NCBI RefSeq assembly: GCF_016591975.1
Contig: NZ_AP024169.1
Coordinates: 2,457,001 to 2,521,000 of the forward strand
Direction: 5' to 3'
Length of the DNA stretch: 64,000 bases
From: Anaeromicropila herbilytica
Lineage (GTDB): Bacteria; Bacillota; Clostridia; Lachnospirales; Lachnospiraceae
The position numbers and the translations under genes were made by a program. Of the stretch, positions 16,119 to 25,278 are shown piece after piece. Numbering within the stretch: the first letter of the stretch is position 1; every line of letters begins with the position of its first letter. The notes below the pieces were generated by a model. That model was not told where the DNA came from and made no database searches. It saw only the letters and a program-made list of their open reading frames with translations.

Positions 16119-16871
16119 TTATTGCTTTCTAGCTAAATATAGAACAATTGTATCATTGAGGGTAATTTTATTACCAAAGCTTAATATAGTGTCTCTAATT
16201 CCATTATAAAATAATGATTTATAAGGTTCTTCTAACGTGATATGAGTGCAATGTGTTCCAATGTAGGAAACATACTCATCTGCAGTAAATTCTCTTATTT
16301 GGTGATATTCTCTACATTCGAAGTCAATAAATCCATAATTTACAACGTTACTGTAGTTCAACTTGCATGAGTATTTGTTTTCTGTAATAAAGTATTTATC
16401 ATACACCTCTTGCAGCTTCGAATACAAAGCTTCGTTTGAGCTTCTTTCATCAGTATGAGTCATCATCATTGCAAATGTTCCACCTTCTTTTAAGAGCTCA
16501 TATACTTTTGGGAAGCCTATTTCCTCCGGTATCCACTGAATGGTCGCTGCTGAGTATACCAAATCAAATCTATTTTGTGCAAAGTCATAGGTTTCAAAGT
16601 CTGCATTTACTAAATGAAAATTGTCATATGTACAAAATTTATTCTTAGTATACGAAGCAAGATGTTCACCCAGTTCAATTGCTAAGTATGAACAGCCTGT
16701 TTTTAAAACTGGTTCGGTGGCTTGGCCTGTTCCAGGGCCAATTTCAAGTGCTGTACTGTCTGATGTAAGCTTTGAGTATTCTATTACATCAGCAAAAAGC
16801 TCATCACAATAGTGAGGTCTCCATTTATCAAATTCTTCTGGTATTCTATCAAAAACCATTCTCAAATCCAT
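16119..16871 (-). CDS. Class I SAM-dependent methyltransferase
   Basis: A 250-residue methyltransferase of the trans-aconitate/Methyltransf_11-like group. FDRIPEEFDKWRPHYCDELF is the usual opening, ALEIGPGTGQATEPVL motif I, YLAIELGEHLA the acidic loop, VNADFETYDF motif II, and FDLVYSAATIQWIPEE with LLKEGGTFAMMMTH the later motifs. The C-terminal 100 residues form a substrate cap (CREYHQIREFTADEYVSYIG). AGGAG lies eight bases before the ATG. It starts about 43 bases upstream of the broken TrmH-type gene, on the same strand. The acceptor is probably a small molecule. Confidence 0.85.
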   Translation of the reverse strand: MDLRMVFDRIPEEFDKWRPHYCDELFADVIEYSKLTSDSTALEIGPGTGQATEPVLKTGCSYLAIELGEHLASYTKNKFCTYDNFHLVNADFETYDFAQNRFDLVYSAATIQWIPEEIGFPKVYELLKEGGTFAMMMTHTDERSSNEALYSKLQEVYDKYFITENKYSCKLNYSNVVNYGFIDFECREYHQIREFTADEYVSYIGTHCTHITLEEPYKSLFYNGIRDTILSFGNKITLNDTIVLYLARKQ

Positions 16872-17063
16872 AATTAGCTCTCCTTAATAATGTTGAAATG
16901 TTTATTTAGATATCCACTTTAATTAATTGTAATCATTTGGCATAAGCCTATAAAGATTATACCCTCATATTTACAGATATTCAAATGTTATTCTATTATT
17001 TACCATCAATATATTTTGTATTTTTCAAATCAATTATTATTGACCTCAATGTTATTAACATCA

Positions 17064-17103
17064 AAAGAAGGAGATGCCGCGGGAAAAGGGCATCTCCTTC
17101 TTT
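17064..17103. terminator. Strong two-way terminator hairpin
   Basis: AAAGAAGGAGATGCC and GGCATCTCCTTCTTT form a perfect 15-bp stem around GCGGGAAAAG, with A and T tracts on both sides. It ends the ATPase gene at 17203. The rest of the 16872-17202 gap is AT-rich with nothing else recognised. Confidence 0.9.
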
Positions 17104-17202
17104 ATATATAATTAAGTTTTCATTTAATTGAATTTCTATCATCGAATCACGATCTCTTTATTTGTTAATCGCTTATATGTAGGTGCTATTCGCATATCAT
17201 TC

Positions 17203-18057
17203 TCAAAATTCATCCTCATATGATTTAAAAAAATCATAGTAAGTACGTACATTTTCCAACTCTGTCCATCTCTTCAAATCAACAGGATCTTCATCAAGAT
17301 CATATATTTTTGCACCTTGCATGGCTAGCAGAAATGGAGAATGTGTTGATATAATAAATTGACATCCAAAATACCTGACTGACTCGTCAATAAAATGCTT
17401 CAATTCAATCTGGCGTTTTGGAGATAAACTATTCTCTGGCTCATCTAGTATATATAGGCCATCTTCCTCCATTTTTTCAGTGAAATATTTGAATGCGCTC
17501 TCACCATTTGAATATTCCCTTACGTTGTCTATCAGCTCATTTCGCACAAATCGTGATTGTGTCATACTTCTTGATCTATTTACTTTCTTTAATTGGTCGT
17601 AATCGGATACCGATTTTAACTGAAAATGTGAATACTTAGCATCCAAATATTCTTTAAATATATCTTCTCTTTTTTCGTCAATTCCTTCATTCAGGTTTCG
17701 TATATTTAACATATAGTCAAATACATCATCACTAGTAATAATTCTGCTATTGCCAGGAATATTGTTTTCAAGTTCTAACTTACACATATCTACATAGTCA
17801 GGGTAGAAATTTGACTTATTAAATATAGAATCTCGTTTAAGTTCTAACTTTTCCGCAATGATATTTAAAGCTGTTGATTTCCCTGAACCATTCCCTCCAT
17901 ACAGGATAGTAATTGGCTCAAAGTCAATTCTTTCAAGACCATGTTTGGATATTACTTTAAAAGGATAAAATGAATCATAACATGTTCTTTGTACTTTTAG
18001 TAAATAGTCAAATTCCATATCAGCAGTAGGAAATTTGAAATAATTTAGATAAATCAT
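17203..18057 (-). CDS. AAA family ATPase (AAA_21 / ABC-like, single domain)
   Basis: A 284-residue stand-alone P-loop ATPase. ILYGGNGSGKSTALNIIAEK is the Walker A motif near residue 53, YSNGESAFKYF a signature-like region near 185, YILDEPENSLSPKRQIEL the Walker B with catalytic Glu, and FIISTHSPFLLAM the H-loop. Such proteins are soluble, often dimerise on ATP, and occur both as housekeeping proteins and as parts of defence modules. No toxin, nuclease or TOPRIM partner is adjacent, so a defence role is not supported. The ribosome site is weak (GAGAAC) at the start chosen. Confidence 0.8.
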   Translation of the reverse strand: MIYLNYFKFPTADMEFDYLLKVQRTCYDSFYPFKVISKHGLERIDFEPITILYGGNGSGKSTALNIIAEKLELKRDSIFNKSNFYPDYVDMCKLELENNIPGNSRIITSDDVFDYMLNIRNLNEGIDEKREDIFKEYLDAKYSHFQLKSVSDYDQLKKVNRSRSMTQSRFVRNELIDNVREYSNGESAFKYFTEKMEEDGLYILDEPENSLSPKRQIELKHFIDESVRYFGCQFIISTHSPFLLAMQGAKIYDLDEDPVDLKRWTELENVRTYYDFFKSYEDEF

Positions 18058-18176
18058 TTGTTCTCAGATGATATTTGTTAAAGATAAATATCATACTCTC
18101 CTCTCTATATTCTAGACAATATTATCTATTTTCCATATATCTCAATACTATCGTTATGTATCATAAAACTGGTATA

Positions 18177-18629
18177 TCAATTTTTAACTATTTTCTTAAA
18201 ATTTATTTGTCGCTTATTTTCTATGTAACCACAGTGTCGATAAAATTCATGAGCACCGCTTCTTTCTTCTCCAGAAACTAAACGAATACCATAAGCGCCC
18301 GTTTCTTTTGCCCAATTTTCAACTTCTGTTAGCAATGCTTTCCCTATACCATTTCCCTTATACTTACTAGAGACTGCAATCCCCATAATATTTTTCATAT
18401 GTGGTGTATAGATAACATCGTAATCATTAGCATGTACATATCCAACTACGATATCTTGAATAATTGCAACAAAGACTTTATCGTTCTTACTGCTTAATAT
18501 GCGTTCTAACTTGTCTATTGTCTGTTCGAAAGGATAATCATATTCCATCTCATCTCGATTTAATTCATAAATATAACGAGCATCCTCTATATTACATTCT
18601 CTAATTTCAATATTCATGCTATTTCTCAT
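18177..18629 (-). CDS. GNAT family N-acetyltransferase
   Basis: A 150-residue acetyl-CoA-dependent acetyltransferase. The first strand IEIRECNIEDARYIYEL, the acetyl-CoA loop IMGIAVSSKYKGNGIGKALL (Q/RxxGxG/A motif as KYKGNGIG) and the C-terminal FYRHCGYIENKRQINFKK are all present. GGAGGAG precedes the ATG. A small-molecule or protein-amine acceptor is likely but cannot be named. It ends 120 bases before the ATPase gene and begins 24 bases downstream of the GreA-like gene, so it is probably co-transcribed with the latter. Confidence 0.88.
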   Translation of the reverse strand: MRNSMNIEIRECNIEDARYIYELNRDEMEYDYPFEQTIDKLERILSSKNDKVFVAIIQDIVVGYVHANDYDVIYTPHMKNIMGIAVSSKYKGNGIGKALLTEVENWAKETGAYGIRLVSGEERSGAHEFYRHCGYIENKRQINFKKIVKN

Positions 18630-18653
18630 AGATACTCCTCCTCACAAATATAT

Positions 18654-19157
18654 TTAGAACTTTCTCAACTGATCCGTTCCATCATCCTCTAATTTTTCAA
18701 TCTTTCGAATAATTACATCATAAGAATAAGTATCATTGATCTGAACACTAATCTTATCATCTACCTTATGATGTAATAAAGCCTTTCCTAGAGGGGAATC
18801 AATACTAATCATAGATTTTAGAGTGTTAGCTCGAACGGTAGTTACTATCTTATAAGTCTCTTCTTCGTCCTCCTCAGGTAGGTAGACGGTCACTACATTA
18901 TTTAATCCAACTTCGTCAATGTTAGAATCTTCGGATATAATCTTTGCTGTTTTTATCATTCTCTCTAAGTACCTAATTCTACTATCATTCTGATTCTTGA
19001 ATTGTTTCGCTGCTTTATATTCAAAATTCTCACTTAGGTCTCCATGAGCTCTCGCTTCTTGAACATCTTCAATCGCTTTTTTACGAACTACAAGTTTACG
19101 ATATTCGATTTCTTCTTCCATTCTCTTGATATCTTTTTCTGTTACTTTATCATACAT
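18654..19157 (-). CDS. GreA/GreB-family transcription elongation factor
   Basis: A 167-residue protein with the GreA layout: an N-terminal coiled coil with ARAHGDLSENFEYKAAK, whose acidic tip residues (Asp and Glu in GDLSEN) help RNA polymerase cleave backtracked RNA, and a C-terminal FKBP-like domain (MISIDSPLGKALLHHKVDD). Compared with ordinary GreA the middle VYLPEEDEEETYKI is more acidic. It is likely a second, accessory Gre factor rather than the main GreA. GAGG precedes the ATG. The GNAT gene follows closely. Confidence 0.88.
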   Translation of the reverse strand: MYDKVTEKDIKRMEEEIEYRKLVVRKKAIEDVQEARAHGDLSENFEYKAAKQFKNQNDSRIRYLERMIKTAKIISEDSNIDEVGLNNVVTVYLPEEDEEETYKIVTTVRANTLKSMISIDSPLGKALLHHKVDDKISVQINDTYSYDVIIRKIEKLEDDGTDQLRKF

Positions 19158-19297
19158 GTAATTTACCTCACATTTTCATTCTACTATTTCCTTCTGATAA
19201 ATTATTACAATATCTGATAGATCACAAATGAATATATTAGCTTATAAATATATTCATCATGGACAAATCAGTCAAATATTTTTAAATGGTACGCACT

Positions 19298-19978
19298 TTA
19301 AATTCCTTCTATTTTCAATAGTTCATCAAATTGTCTAATATAATAATCACTTTCCTCTAACAACCTTGCTCTCTTCTTACCTTCTTTTATATCAAGATAC
19401 TCCGTAAATACAGCTTTCATACCAACTCTTTTTGCGCCAGCTAATTCATCAAAACCTCCATCTCCTACAAATAGGCTCTCATCTGCTGCTACATTAACTT
19501 TTCGAATCGCATATTCGTAGATACTTGCATCTGGCTTCATCATACCAACATCACAGGAAAAGATTACTTCATCAAAATAATCAGCGAGTGGTGATTCACT
19601 CCAATACTTACTGTCAATAACGTCTGCATTACTAATAAGGCATATTTTAATGCCCTTATCATGAATTTCTTTGAGTGTATGTAATATTGTTTCATCGACT
19701 TTACATAAGGCATTTTTCATTCTATTTTGCCTTAAGGTAAGTATTTCTAACACTTGTTGTTCACTAACTTTGTAGGGCATGGAATCAATGATTTTAACTA
19801 TTATTTGTTTTTCGTCTTTTATCTTACCTAATGCTCGTTCCATATACAATTCATCTTTTTCTGCATAATGTTCCCATTCTTCTGCAGTTATCTTAAGTAT
19901 ATCATTTTCATTTGCTTCTTCATTATATTGTGGGCAAATTAATGTGAAAAATAGATCAAAAAAAATAGCTTTTATCAT
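19298..19978 (-). CDS. HAD-superfamily hydrolase with altered first motif
   Basis: A HAD hydrolase of about 226 residues with a helical cap of the C1 type. Motif I is IFFDLFFTL: the nucleophile Asp is kept but the second Asp of DxDxT is replaced by Phe. Motif II is ICLISNAD, motif III MKPDASIYEYA, and motif IV LFVGDGGFDELAGA. The loss of the acid/base Asp suggests a slower phosphatase or a dehalogenase-like chemistry. Start: an upstream ATG at 19993 overlaps the GGAG site, so the ATG at 19978, nine bases after it, is chosen. The gene stands alone. Confidence 0.85.
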   Translation of the reverse strand: MIKAIFFDLFFTLICPQYNEEANENDILKITAEEWEHYAEKDELYMERALGKIKDEKQIIVKIIDSMPYKVSEQQVLEILTLRQNRMKNALCKVDETILHTLKEIHDKGIKICLISNADVIDSKYWSESPLADYFDEVIFSCDVGMMKPDASIYEYAIRKVNVAADESLFVGDGGFDELAGAKRVGMKAVFTEYLDIKEGKKRARLLEESDYYIRQFDELLKIEGI

Positions 19979-20011
19979 TTTATATTTCTCCATTCATCAT
20001 AATTTATTGTA

Positions 20012-20043
20012 GTGATTTCACTTGCTTGCAAGGGTGAAATCAC
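20012..20043. terminator. Hairpin upstream of the HAD gene
   Basis: GTGATTTCAC and GTGAAATCAC form a perfect 10-bp stem around a 12-base loop, with no T run on the minus strand side. Together with the hairpin at 20053-20077 it forms a tandem stem region after the J-domain gene. Confidence 0.5.
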
Positions 20044-20052
20044 AAATGTTGA

Positions 20053-20077
20053 GAGTGAAAGCATTTTTCTTTCACTC
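20053..20077 (-). terminator. Hairpin after the J-domain gene
   Basis: GAGTGAAAG and CTTTCACTC form a 9-bp stem around CATTTTT, touching the stop codon at 20078. Confidence 0.55.
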
Positions 20078-20554
20078 TTATTTTCTTAAATCTTTATACC
20101 TCTCAATTAGTTCTGCAAATTTATCTGGATCTCCTCCATTATCAGGATGATATATTTTCACAAGTTCTTTAAATTGCCTCTTTATTTCTGAACTATCCGC
20201 GTTAATGGTGAGTCCTAATTGACTTAGAATTGCTTCATCAATGAATGAATGATCTGTTATCCCACCCTTGTAGCAACAATAGTATACATGATAGAAATAT
20301 TCATTAATTACATTTTTAAATTCATCCTTATTCATTGATGATAATTGGTTGATGGAATATTTTACATTTTTTGTGCCTATATCTTTTAAAGAAAAAAATT
20401 TATCCCATACAAGCTCAATATTTTTATAATCATTGGCTTTTTTCTTGTTATTCTTTTGTATATCATAATTAGGAAAGCGCACTTTTATCTCAAGTTTCTT
20501 TAGTTCTCTTAACTTTCTTTTAATGTCATTCATTTTTTCATAAGATTGAGACAC
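20078..20554 (-). CDS. J-domain (DnaJ-like) protein
   Basis: A 158-residue cytoplasmic protein with the J domain at its C-terminus rather than its N-terminus: SSEIKRQFKELVKIYHPDNG then GDPDKFAELIERYKDL, including the HPD motif that stimulates DnaK ATPase activity. Residues 1-95 form a basic helical region of unknown role. There are no G/F or zinc-finger regions, so it is not a general DnaJ but probably a specialised partner that delivers one client to DnaK. The GTG at 20554, with AGGTGGTGA just upstream, is taken as start; an ATG eight codons in is possible. Confidence 0.75.
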   Translation of the reverse strand: MSQSYEKMNDIKRKLRELKKLEIKVRFPNYDIQKNNKKKANDYKNIELVWDKFFSLKDIGTKNVKYSINQLSSMNKDEFKNVINEYFYHVYYCCYKGGITDHSFIDEAILSQLGLTINADSSEIKRQFKELVKIYHPDNGGDPDKFAELIERYKDLRK

Positions 20555-20834
20555 TTAATCACCACCTGATATAATAAAATCAAATAACTTCACTGATTCT
20601 TCCACCACTCATTTAATTCATATATTGGTAAGTAGCTATATTATAATTGTCTGTTAATTCACATTACTGATATCCATATTATACCTCACATTTCCATAAA
20701 TTAATATCTTTAATCATTATAAGGTGTTTGTATTTCTCTGAATAATTCACTCAATCAATCTTGCCTAATTTACTCATTCGCTTTTTAAAAAGGTACTATA
20801 CAATAAACTCATAAATGAAAAAGGAGTGAAACAC

Positions 20835-21599
20835 ATGAAAACAGTATTAGATGTAAAAGAAGTAACGAAAACATATCCAAAAGCAGAAAGTCCAAGTTTA
20901 AATAAGGTTTCTTTTTGTATGAGTGCGGGAGAATTTATTGGCATAATGGGAGCATCAGGATCTGGTAAAACAACACTACTTAATGTATTATCAACGATTG
21001 ATACTCCAACTAGTGGAGATATTCTGATTAACGGTATACATTTAAAAGATCTTAATGATTCTAAAGCTGCAGATTTTCGCAGAGATAATCTTGGATTTAT
21101 TTTTCAGGAGTATTTTTTATTAGATAGCCTTACGATTCTGGAGAATATATCTGTTCCTCTTACAATTATGAAATATTCACCGCAAAGGATTGAAAGTATG
21201 GTAAGAAGTTTAGCGGAACGATTTGGTATTGCAACTCAGTTGGATAAATATCCAACTGAGTTGTCTGGTGGCCAACGTCAAAGAGCATCAGCTGCTAGAG
21301 CTATTGTAAAACAGCCTAGCATTTTATTCGCAGATGAACCAACGGGTGCACTAGATTCCAATTCAGCTACGGAATTACTGAAAACATTGAAAGAAGTAAA
21401 TGAGGACCTCCATACTACGATCCTAATGGTAACACACGACGCTTATGCTGCTAGTTTTGCTAATCGTATTTTGATATTTAAGGATGGTTGTATCCTTAAG
21501 GAATTAATCAAAAGTGATAGCAGGCATAATTTTTATGAGTCTATTGTTGAGGAAATCTCAAAACTGGATACACAAAGGAGGCAACAGAATGAACACTAG
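20835..21599 (+). CDS. bceA: BceA-like ABC transporter ATPase
   Basis: A 254-residue ATPase of the MacB/BceA type, which pairs with a large FtsX-type permease to release cell-wall-active peptide antibiotics from their lipid target. Walker A is GASGSGKTTLL at residues 39-49, Q-loop FIFQEYFLLD, signature LSGGQRQRASAARAI, Walker B ILFADEPTGALDS and H-loop MVTHDAYAA. AAGGAG lies eight bases before the ATG at 20835; a GTG at 20826 overlaps that site. Its 3' end overlaps the permease gene by 11 bases. A NarL-type two-component system follows. Confidence 0.92.
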   Translation: MKTVLDVKEVTKTYPKAESPSLNKVSFCMSAGEFIGIMGASGSGKTTLLNVLSTIDTPTSGDILINGIHLKDLNDSKAADFRRDNLGFIFQEYFLLDSLTILENISVPLTIMKYSPQRIESMVRSLAERFGIATQLDKYPTELSGGQRQRASAARAIVKQPSILFADEPTGALDSNSATELLKTLKEVNEDLHTTILMVTHDAYAASFANRILIFKDGCILKELIKSDSRHNFYESIVEEISKLDTQRRQQNEH

Positions 21600-23601
21600 T
21601 AGGATTGCATTTAACAATCTTAAGAAAAACTTTTCTTTTTATACTCTTTATTTATGTTCTGTTTCCTTTGTTATTACTATATTTTTTACGTTTACATCAT
21701 TTTCAATGAATGAAATTATACTGCAAAAAATATCCACGGACGGGCGAGTTGAATTGATGTGCCACTCTATTTCTATTTTTTTAATGGTGTTTGTCATTTT
21801 TTATATGTTTTATTCCAATCGTTTCTTTTTAAGACGTCGCACAAAAGAACTTGGTATATATACATTATTGGGATATCGAAAATTCACGGTATTATTTCTA
21901 TTAACTATCGAAAATATAATAATATGTGGAGGAGCATTTGTAATAGGTCTAATCTTTGGGGCGGTTCTACATAAGGGTATTATCTATGGAATTATTGATC
22001 TCTTAAAACTGTCAATCGATGGATCTAGTATTCCTCTCTTCAATGTAAATGCAATTACTAAGACCGCAGTGTTTATCCTATTTGTTGTTCTAGTTTTGAC
22101 AATATCCAATGGTAAGTTTCTTATTCAGACATCACTTATGGATATGGTACGCTTTGATAAAAGTGCAGAAAAGAAGATGAATTTTAGAAAGTTCCCAGCA
22201 TTCATGGGTCTCTTTATGATAGCTTTAGGATACGTTATCGCTATAGATATACTACGGGGACCGAAATCGCTATGGATTAAAGTGGGCTTTTCTCCTATCG
22301 GAATGTTAACAATGATACTTGTTGTACTTGGAACATTTCTCTTCATAACTTCTTTTCTTCCATATGTGATGCAGATAAGTAAGAAGAACAAGAAGGCTTT
22401 CTATACAGAAGATAAAATCATAACTACACCTAATTTTATATACCGAATTCGCTCTAATTCTAGAACTTTGATTATGCTTACCTTATTATCCGCTGCAACT
22501 TTAACTATATCAAATGTAATGTCCTTGACATTATACTATCCGATTGCAGCAGTTTCTAGAATCGCTCCTTCTGAACTTGAATTCAGAATTGAAGATGCAA
22601 GTCAAGTAGACAAGGTTAAAAAGCTAATTCAACAATATACTTCTAAAGAAGATAACGTATCGTATATTCAGACGGATCTATATAAGGTGACTTCCAAAGG
22701 TAAGCAACTTCCTATAGAATATGGTATAGGAACAGCCAAAGGCGACGCTGATAACGAAAAGCTTTTAAGGAAAAAAGGATTTGAGTGTATGTCCTTCAAC
22801 AACTATAAGGCTCTTTTACAAGCTCAAGGTAGAGAGGGTGCAATAAAACAGTTATCTAGATTAAGGGATAACGAAGCTATCTTAGTGAAATATCAGCCAA
22901 ATAGTGATGCGACAAATGAAGTAGGAAAAGTATATCCCTTAATCGTCCATAATAACACCATATCTCTTACGGTTAAGAATACGACGCTTAATAATCCAAT
23001 ATCCTTTGCAAATAGCGTAGGAACACTTATTGTAAAGGATGATGTATATGATGTGATTAAATCCTCTAATTTGCCTAAAACCAGCATTTTAAGCATTAAT
23101 GGAACAGGAATCAAGAATAATGAAGATTTGTATCACAAGATTGACAAACTGTTAAAAGGTAGCCCCTATTTACAAGGGCATTCACATAGAATAAATGATC
23201 TATTTTGGACAAATAGTTCCACTTTCTTGTTGATCGGTTTTCTTGTGGTATTATTTTTTATCGCTACTGGGAGCATTCTATATTTTAATAATGTTTCAGC
23301 TATTTCAGACTCCAAGGAAGATTACGAAATACTTAGAAAAATGGGCTATACAGACAACATAATTCGAAAGATTATTCGAAAGCAAGTCGCAACATTTTTT
23401 TGCGTTCCGTTTCTACTTGGACTGCTAGATAGCCTTTTTGCTACATTAGTATATAAGGTAGGGTTAATGCAGAATCTACTTGGAAATTCGTTTGCACAGT
23501 ATGTACCTGTTGTTATCTCGTTATCTATAACTGCAGGGATATACTTACTATACTATTTTCTTACCATTCATACTTGCAGTAAAAATGTTCTAGGTAAATA
23601 A
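21589..23601 (+). CDS. bceB: BceB-like FtsX-family ABC permease
   Basis: A 670-residue membrane protein with the BceB layout: about ten membrane segments, four before and several after a large extracellular domain (about residues 320-550) lying between the segments near residues 290 and 560. RRRTKELGIYTLLGYRK is the typical cytoplasmic coupling region and FNNVSAISDSKEDYEILRKM its C-terminal equivalent. The ATG at 21589 with AAAGGAGG is chosen; the longer open frame from 21514 runs through the ATPase gene. It should act in detection of or resistance to peptide antibiotics or bacteriocins. Confidence 0.92.
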   Translation: MNTSRIAFNNLKKNFSFYTLYLCSVSFVITIFFTFTSFSMNEIILQKISTDGRVELMCHSISIFLMVFVIFYMFYSNRFFLRRRTKELGIYTLLGYRKFTVLFLLTIENIIICGGAFVIGLIFGAVLHKGIIYGIIDLLKLSIDGSSIPLFNVNAITKTAVFILFVVLVLTISNGKFLIQTSLMDMVRFDKSAEKKMNFRKFPAFMGLFMIALGYVIAIDILRGPKSLWIKVGFSPIGMLTMILVVLGTFLFITSFLPYVMQISKKNKKAFYTEDKIITTPNFIYRIRSNSRTLIMLTLLSAATLTISNVMSLTLYYPIAAVSRIAPSELEFRIEDASQVDKVKKLIQQYTSKEDNVSYIQTDLYKVTSKGKQLPIEYGIGTAKGDADNEKLLRKKGFECMSFNNYKALLQAQGREGAIKQLSRLRDNEAILVKYQPNSDATNEVGKVYPLIVHNNTISLTVKNTTLNNPISFANSVGTLIVKDDVYDVIKSSNLPKTSILSINGTGIKNNEDLYHKIDKLLKGSPYLQGHSHRINDLFWTNSSTFLLIGFLVVLFFIATGSILYFNNVSAISDSKEDYEILRKMGYTDNIIRKIIRKQVATFFCVPFLLGLLDSLFATLVYKVGLMQNLLGNSFAQYVPVVISLSITAGIYLLYYFLTIHTCSKNVLGK

Positions 23602-23637
23602 ATAACCGAATCAGACTTATTACTGCACAAATTTCTG

Positions 23638-23673
23638 AGTTCATAAATAAGTACTATCCTTTATTTATGAACT
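23638..23673. promoter_or_regulatory. Perfect palindrome next to the kinase promoter
   Basis: AGTTCATAAATAA and TTATTTATGAACT, 13-bp arms around GTACTATCCT. The right arm covers the -35 zone of a promoter with TATAAT at 23683-23688. This is either a terminator for bceAB (no T run) or an operator for the kinase-regulator operon. Confidence 0.55.
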
Positions 23674-23715
23674 TATGGATGTTATAATAAGGGAAAATCT
23701 TAAGGAGTTTGACGA

Positions 23716-25278
23716 ATGAAGCATATGGCTATAAAACTGATGTTTTTGATTAATTACATTATCATTGTCCTTCATATGAGTTGGTTTATTCATGTTGGTA
23801 CAGAGCTTAATATACATAGTATCATTCCATTTATCCTATTATCGCTTATGCTTATAGATATAACATATATAAGTTCTTGTAATATTAGGGAAAACAAGGT
23901 GATTTCTCTATTCTGCGGGCTGTTGGCTCTAGACAGTTGGTATATCCTACTAACACTTGAATCCACACCATCTGCTACAGTAATATTTCGTCTACTCAGT
24001 CCGATTATAGGCTATGTTTCTATAAAGTTTGTATTTCTGTTTCTATTTCAAGGTAGTGGGTATAAGTTTCGAAAGACCACGGATATCTTATTAACTATGA
24101 CTTGTATTGGTTCGTTGATTGGCTTTGTTATTTCAAGTACAGCTTTTGCTTGCTTGTATGGAATACAATTCGTAATAAATATACTTTGCTTTCTATTTAT
24201 AGTCATTTATCATCATAAAAGAGTTAATTTTGTATTAATCAGTGAAAAGAAAAGCTTATTATTTTCCATAGCTGTAACCGTGTCAATTTTTCTCATCTAT
24301 TACTATGCTACTGAAAATATATCGAATCATCTTGAAAACTTTGGAATCTATTTACCTCTACTAATCTTCTTTATTAGTGTTCATAGTATATCAAGAAGAG
24401 AGCATAATAGTTTACCTCTATCTACTATTTTAAATAGAAAGCATATGATACTTATTCTTACTTCTATCCTTACAGTTCTTAGTCTAGAGGTATTATGTTT
24501 CGGTGGTGGCTACTTAGAGTTAGTTATATCCGTAAATACTTTATTTATCCTAATATTCCTCTGCAATATAGTCCTTGCGCAGAGTTTTAAGCAAGGGATA
24601 AATCCTATGATTAAAGATAATAACTTTACTGCTGCATTAATACAGTTACAACAAGAAGAAAAACTAAAGAATGAATTCGCTAACTTCCTACACGATGATG
24701 TATTACAAGATTTGCTCTCGGTAAAAAATATGATGGGGAAAGCTCACCGTCCTGAGGTTCAAGATCTTATTGTTGAAACACTTGAAAGCTTAAACACTCA
24801 TATTAGGCAACAAATGCAGGACTACCACCCTATTCTTTTGAAAAATCTAACTATAAAAGATAATTATCTTAATTTGATTGAAGCAATTTCGTTATCATTT
24901 CCAGAACGTGATATATACGTAAACTTTGAATGTTCCGATACCTTATTTCTCGTCGAGCCATACAATGTATTAGTATATCGATTGCTGAAAGAACTCCTAA
25001 CCAATGTATATAAACACTCAAACGGAAATCATGCATGGATAATGCTATCTCAAGAAAAAGGAAAGATTGAACTAACGATTAGTGATAACGGTACAGCTGA
25101 TGCGACTTGCGTAATCACAGCGGATACAGTAACACATAAAGGTATCGCTTCTATCAAAGAGCAGGTATATCGTATGGAGGGCAGCGTATCGATCTCGAAT
25201 AATATACCATGTGGAATATGTATTCAGACTAGAATCTTAATGAAAGGAGATGATTCCTATCAACATTTTGTTAGTTGA
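23716..25278 (+). CDS. Membrane sensor histidine kinase, NarX/DesK type
   Basis: A 520-residue kinase. The first 290 residues contain about eight to ten hydrophobic segments with very little outside the membrane, so it probably senses within the membrane or through a partner such as the neighbouring permease. The dimerisation motif FANFLHDDVLQDLLSVKN carries the phospho-accepting His326 of the HisKA_3 type. The HATPase domain follows (LLKELLTNVYKHSNG N box and LTISDNGTAD G box). AAGGAG lies eight bases before the ATG. Its 3' end overlaps the response regulator gene by 29 bases. This is not the short two-helix kinase usually found with BceAB. Confidence 0.9.
   Translation: MKHMAIKLMFLINYIIIVLHMSWFIHVGTELNIHSIIPFILLSLMLIDITYISSCNIRENKVISLFCGLLALDSWYILLTLESTPSATVIFRLLSPIIGYVSIKFVFLFLFQGSGYKFRKTTDILLTMTCIGSLIGFVISSTAFACLYGIQFVINILCFLFIVIYHHKRVNFVLISEKKSLLFSIAVTVSIFLIYYYATENISNHLENFGIYLPLLIFFISVHSISRREHNSLPLSTILNRKHMILILTSILTVLSLEVLCFGGGYLELVISVNTLFILIFLCNIVLAQSFKQGINPMIKDNNFTAALIQLQQEEKLKNEFANFLHDDVLQDLLSVKNMMGKAHRPEVQDLIVETLESLNTHIRQQMQDYHPILLKNLTIKDNYLNLIEAISLSFPERDIYVNFECSDTLFLVEPYNVLVYRLLKELLTNVYKHSNGNHAWIMLSQEKGKIELTISDNGTADATCVITADTVTHKGIASIKEQVYRMEGSVSISNNIPCGICIQTRILMKGDDSYQHFVS

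Noticed and set aside
17203..18057. Stand-alone ATPase as a phage-defence gene
   Set aside because: No nuclease, TOPRIM, reverse transcriptase or toxin partner is adjacent; the neighbours are ordinary housekeeping-type genes.
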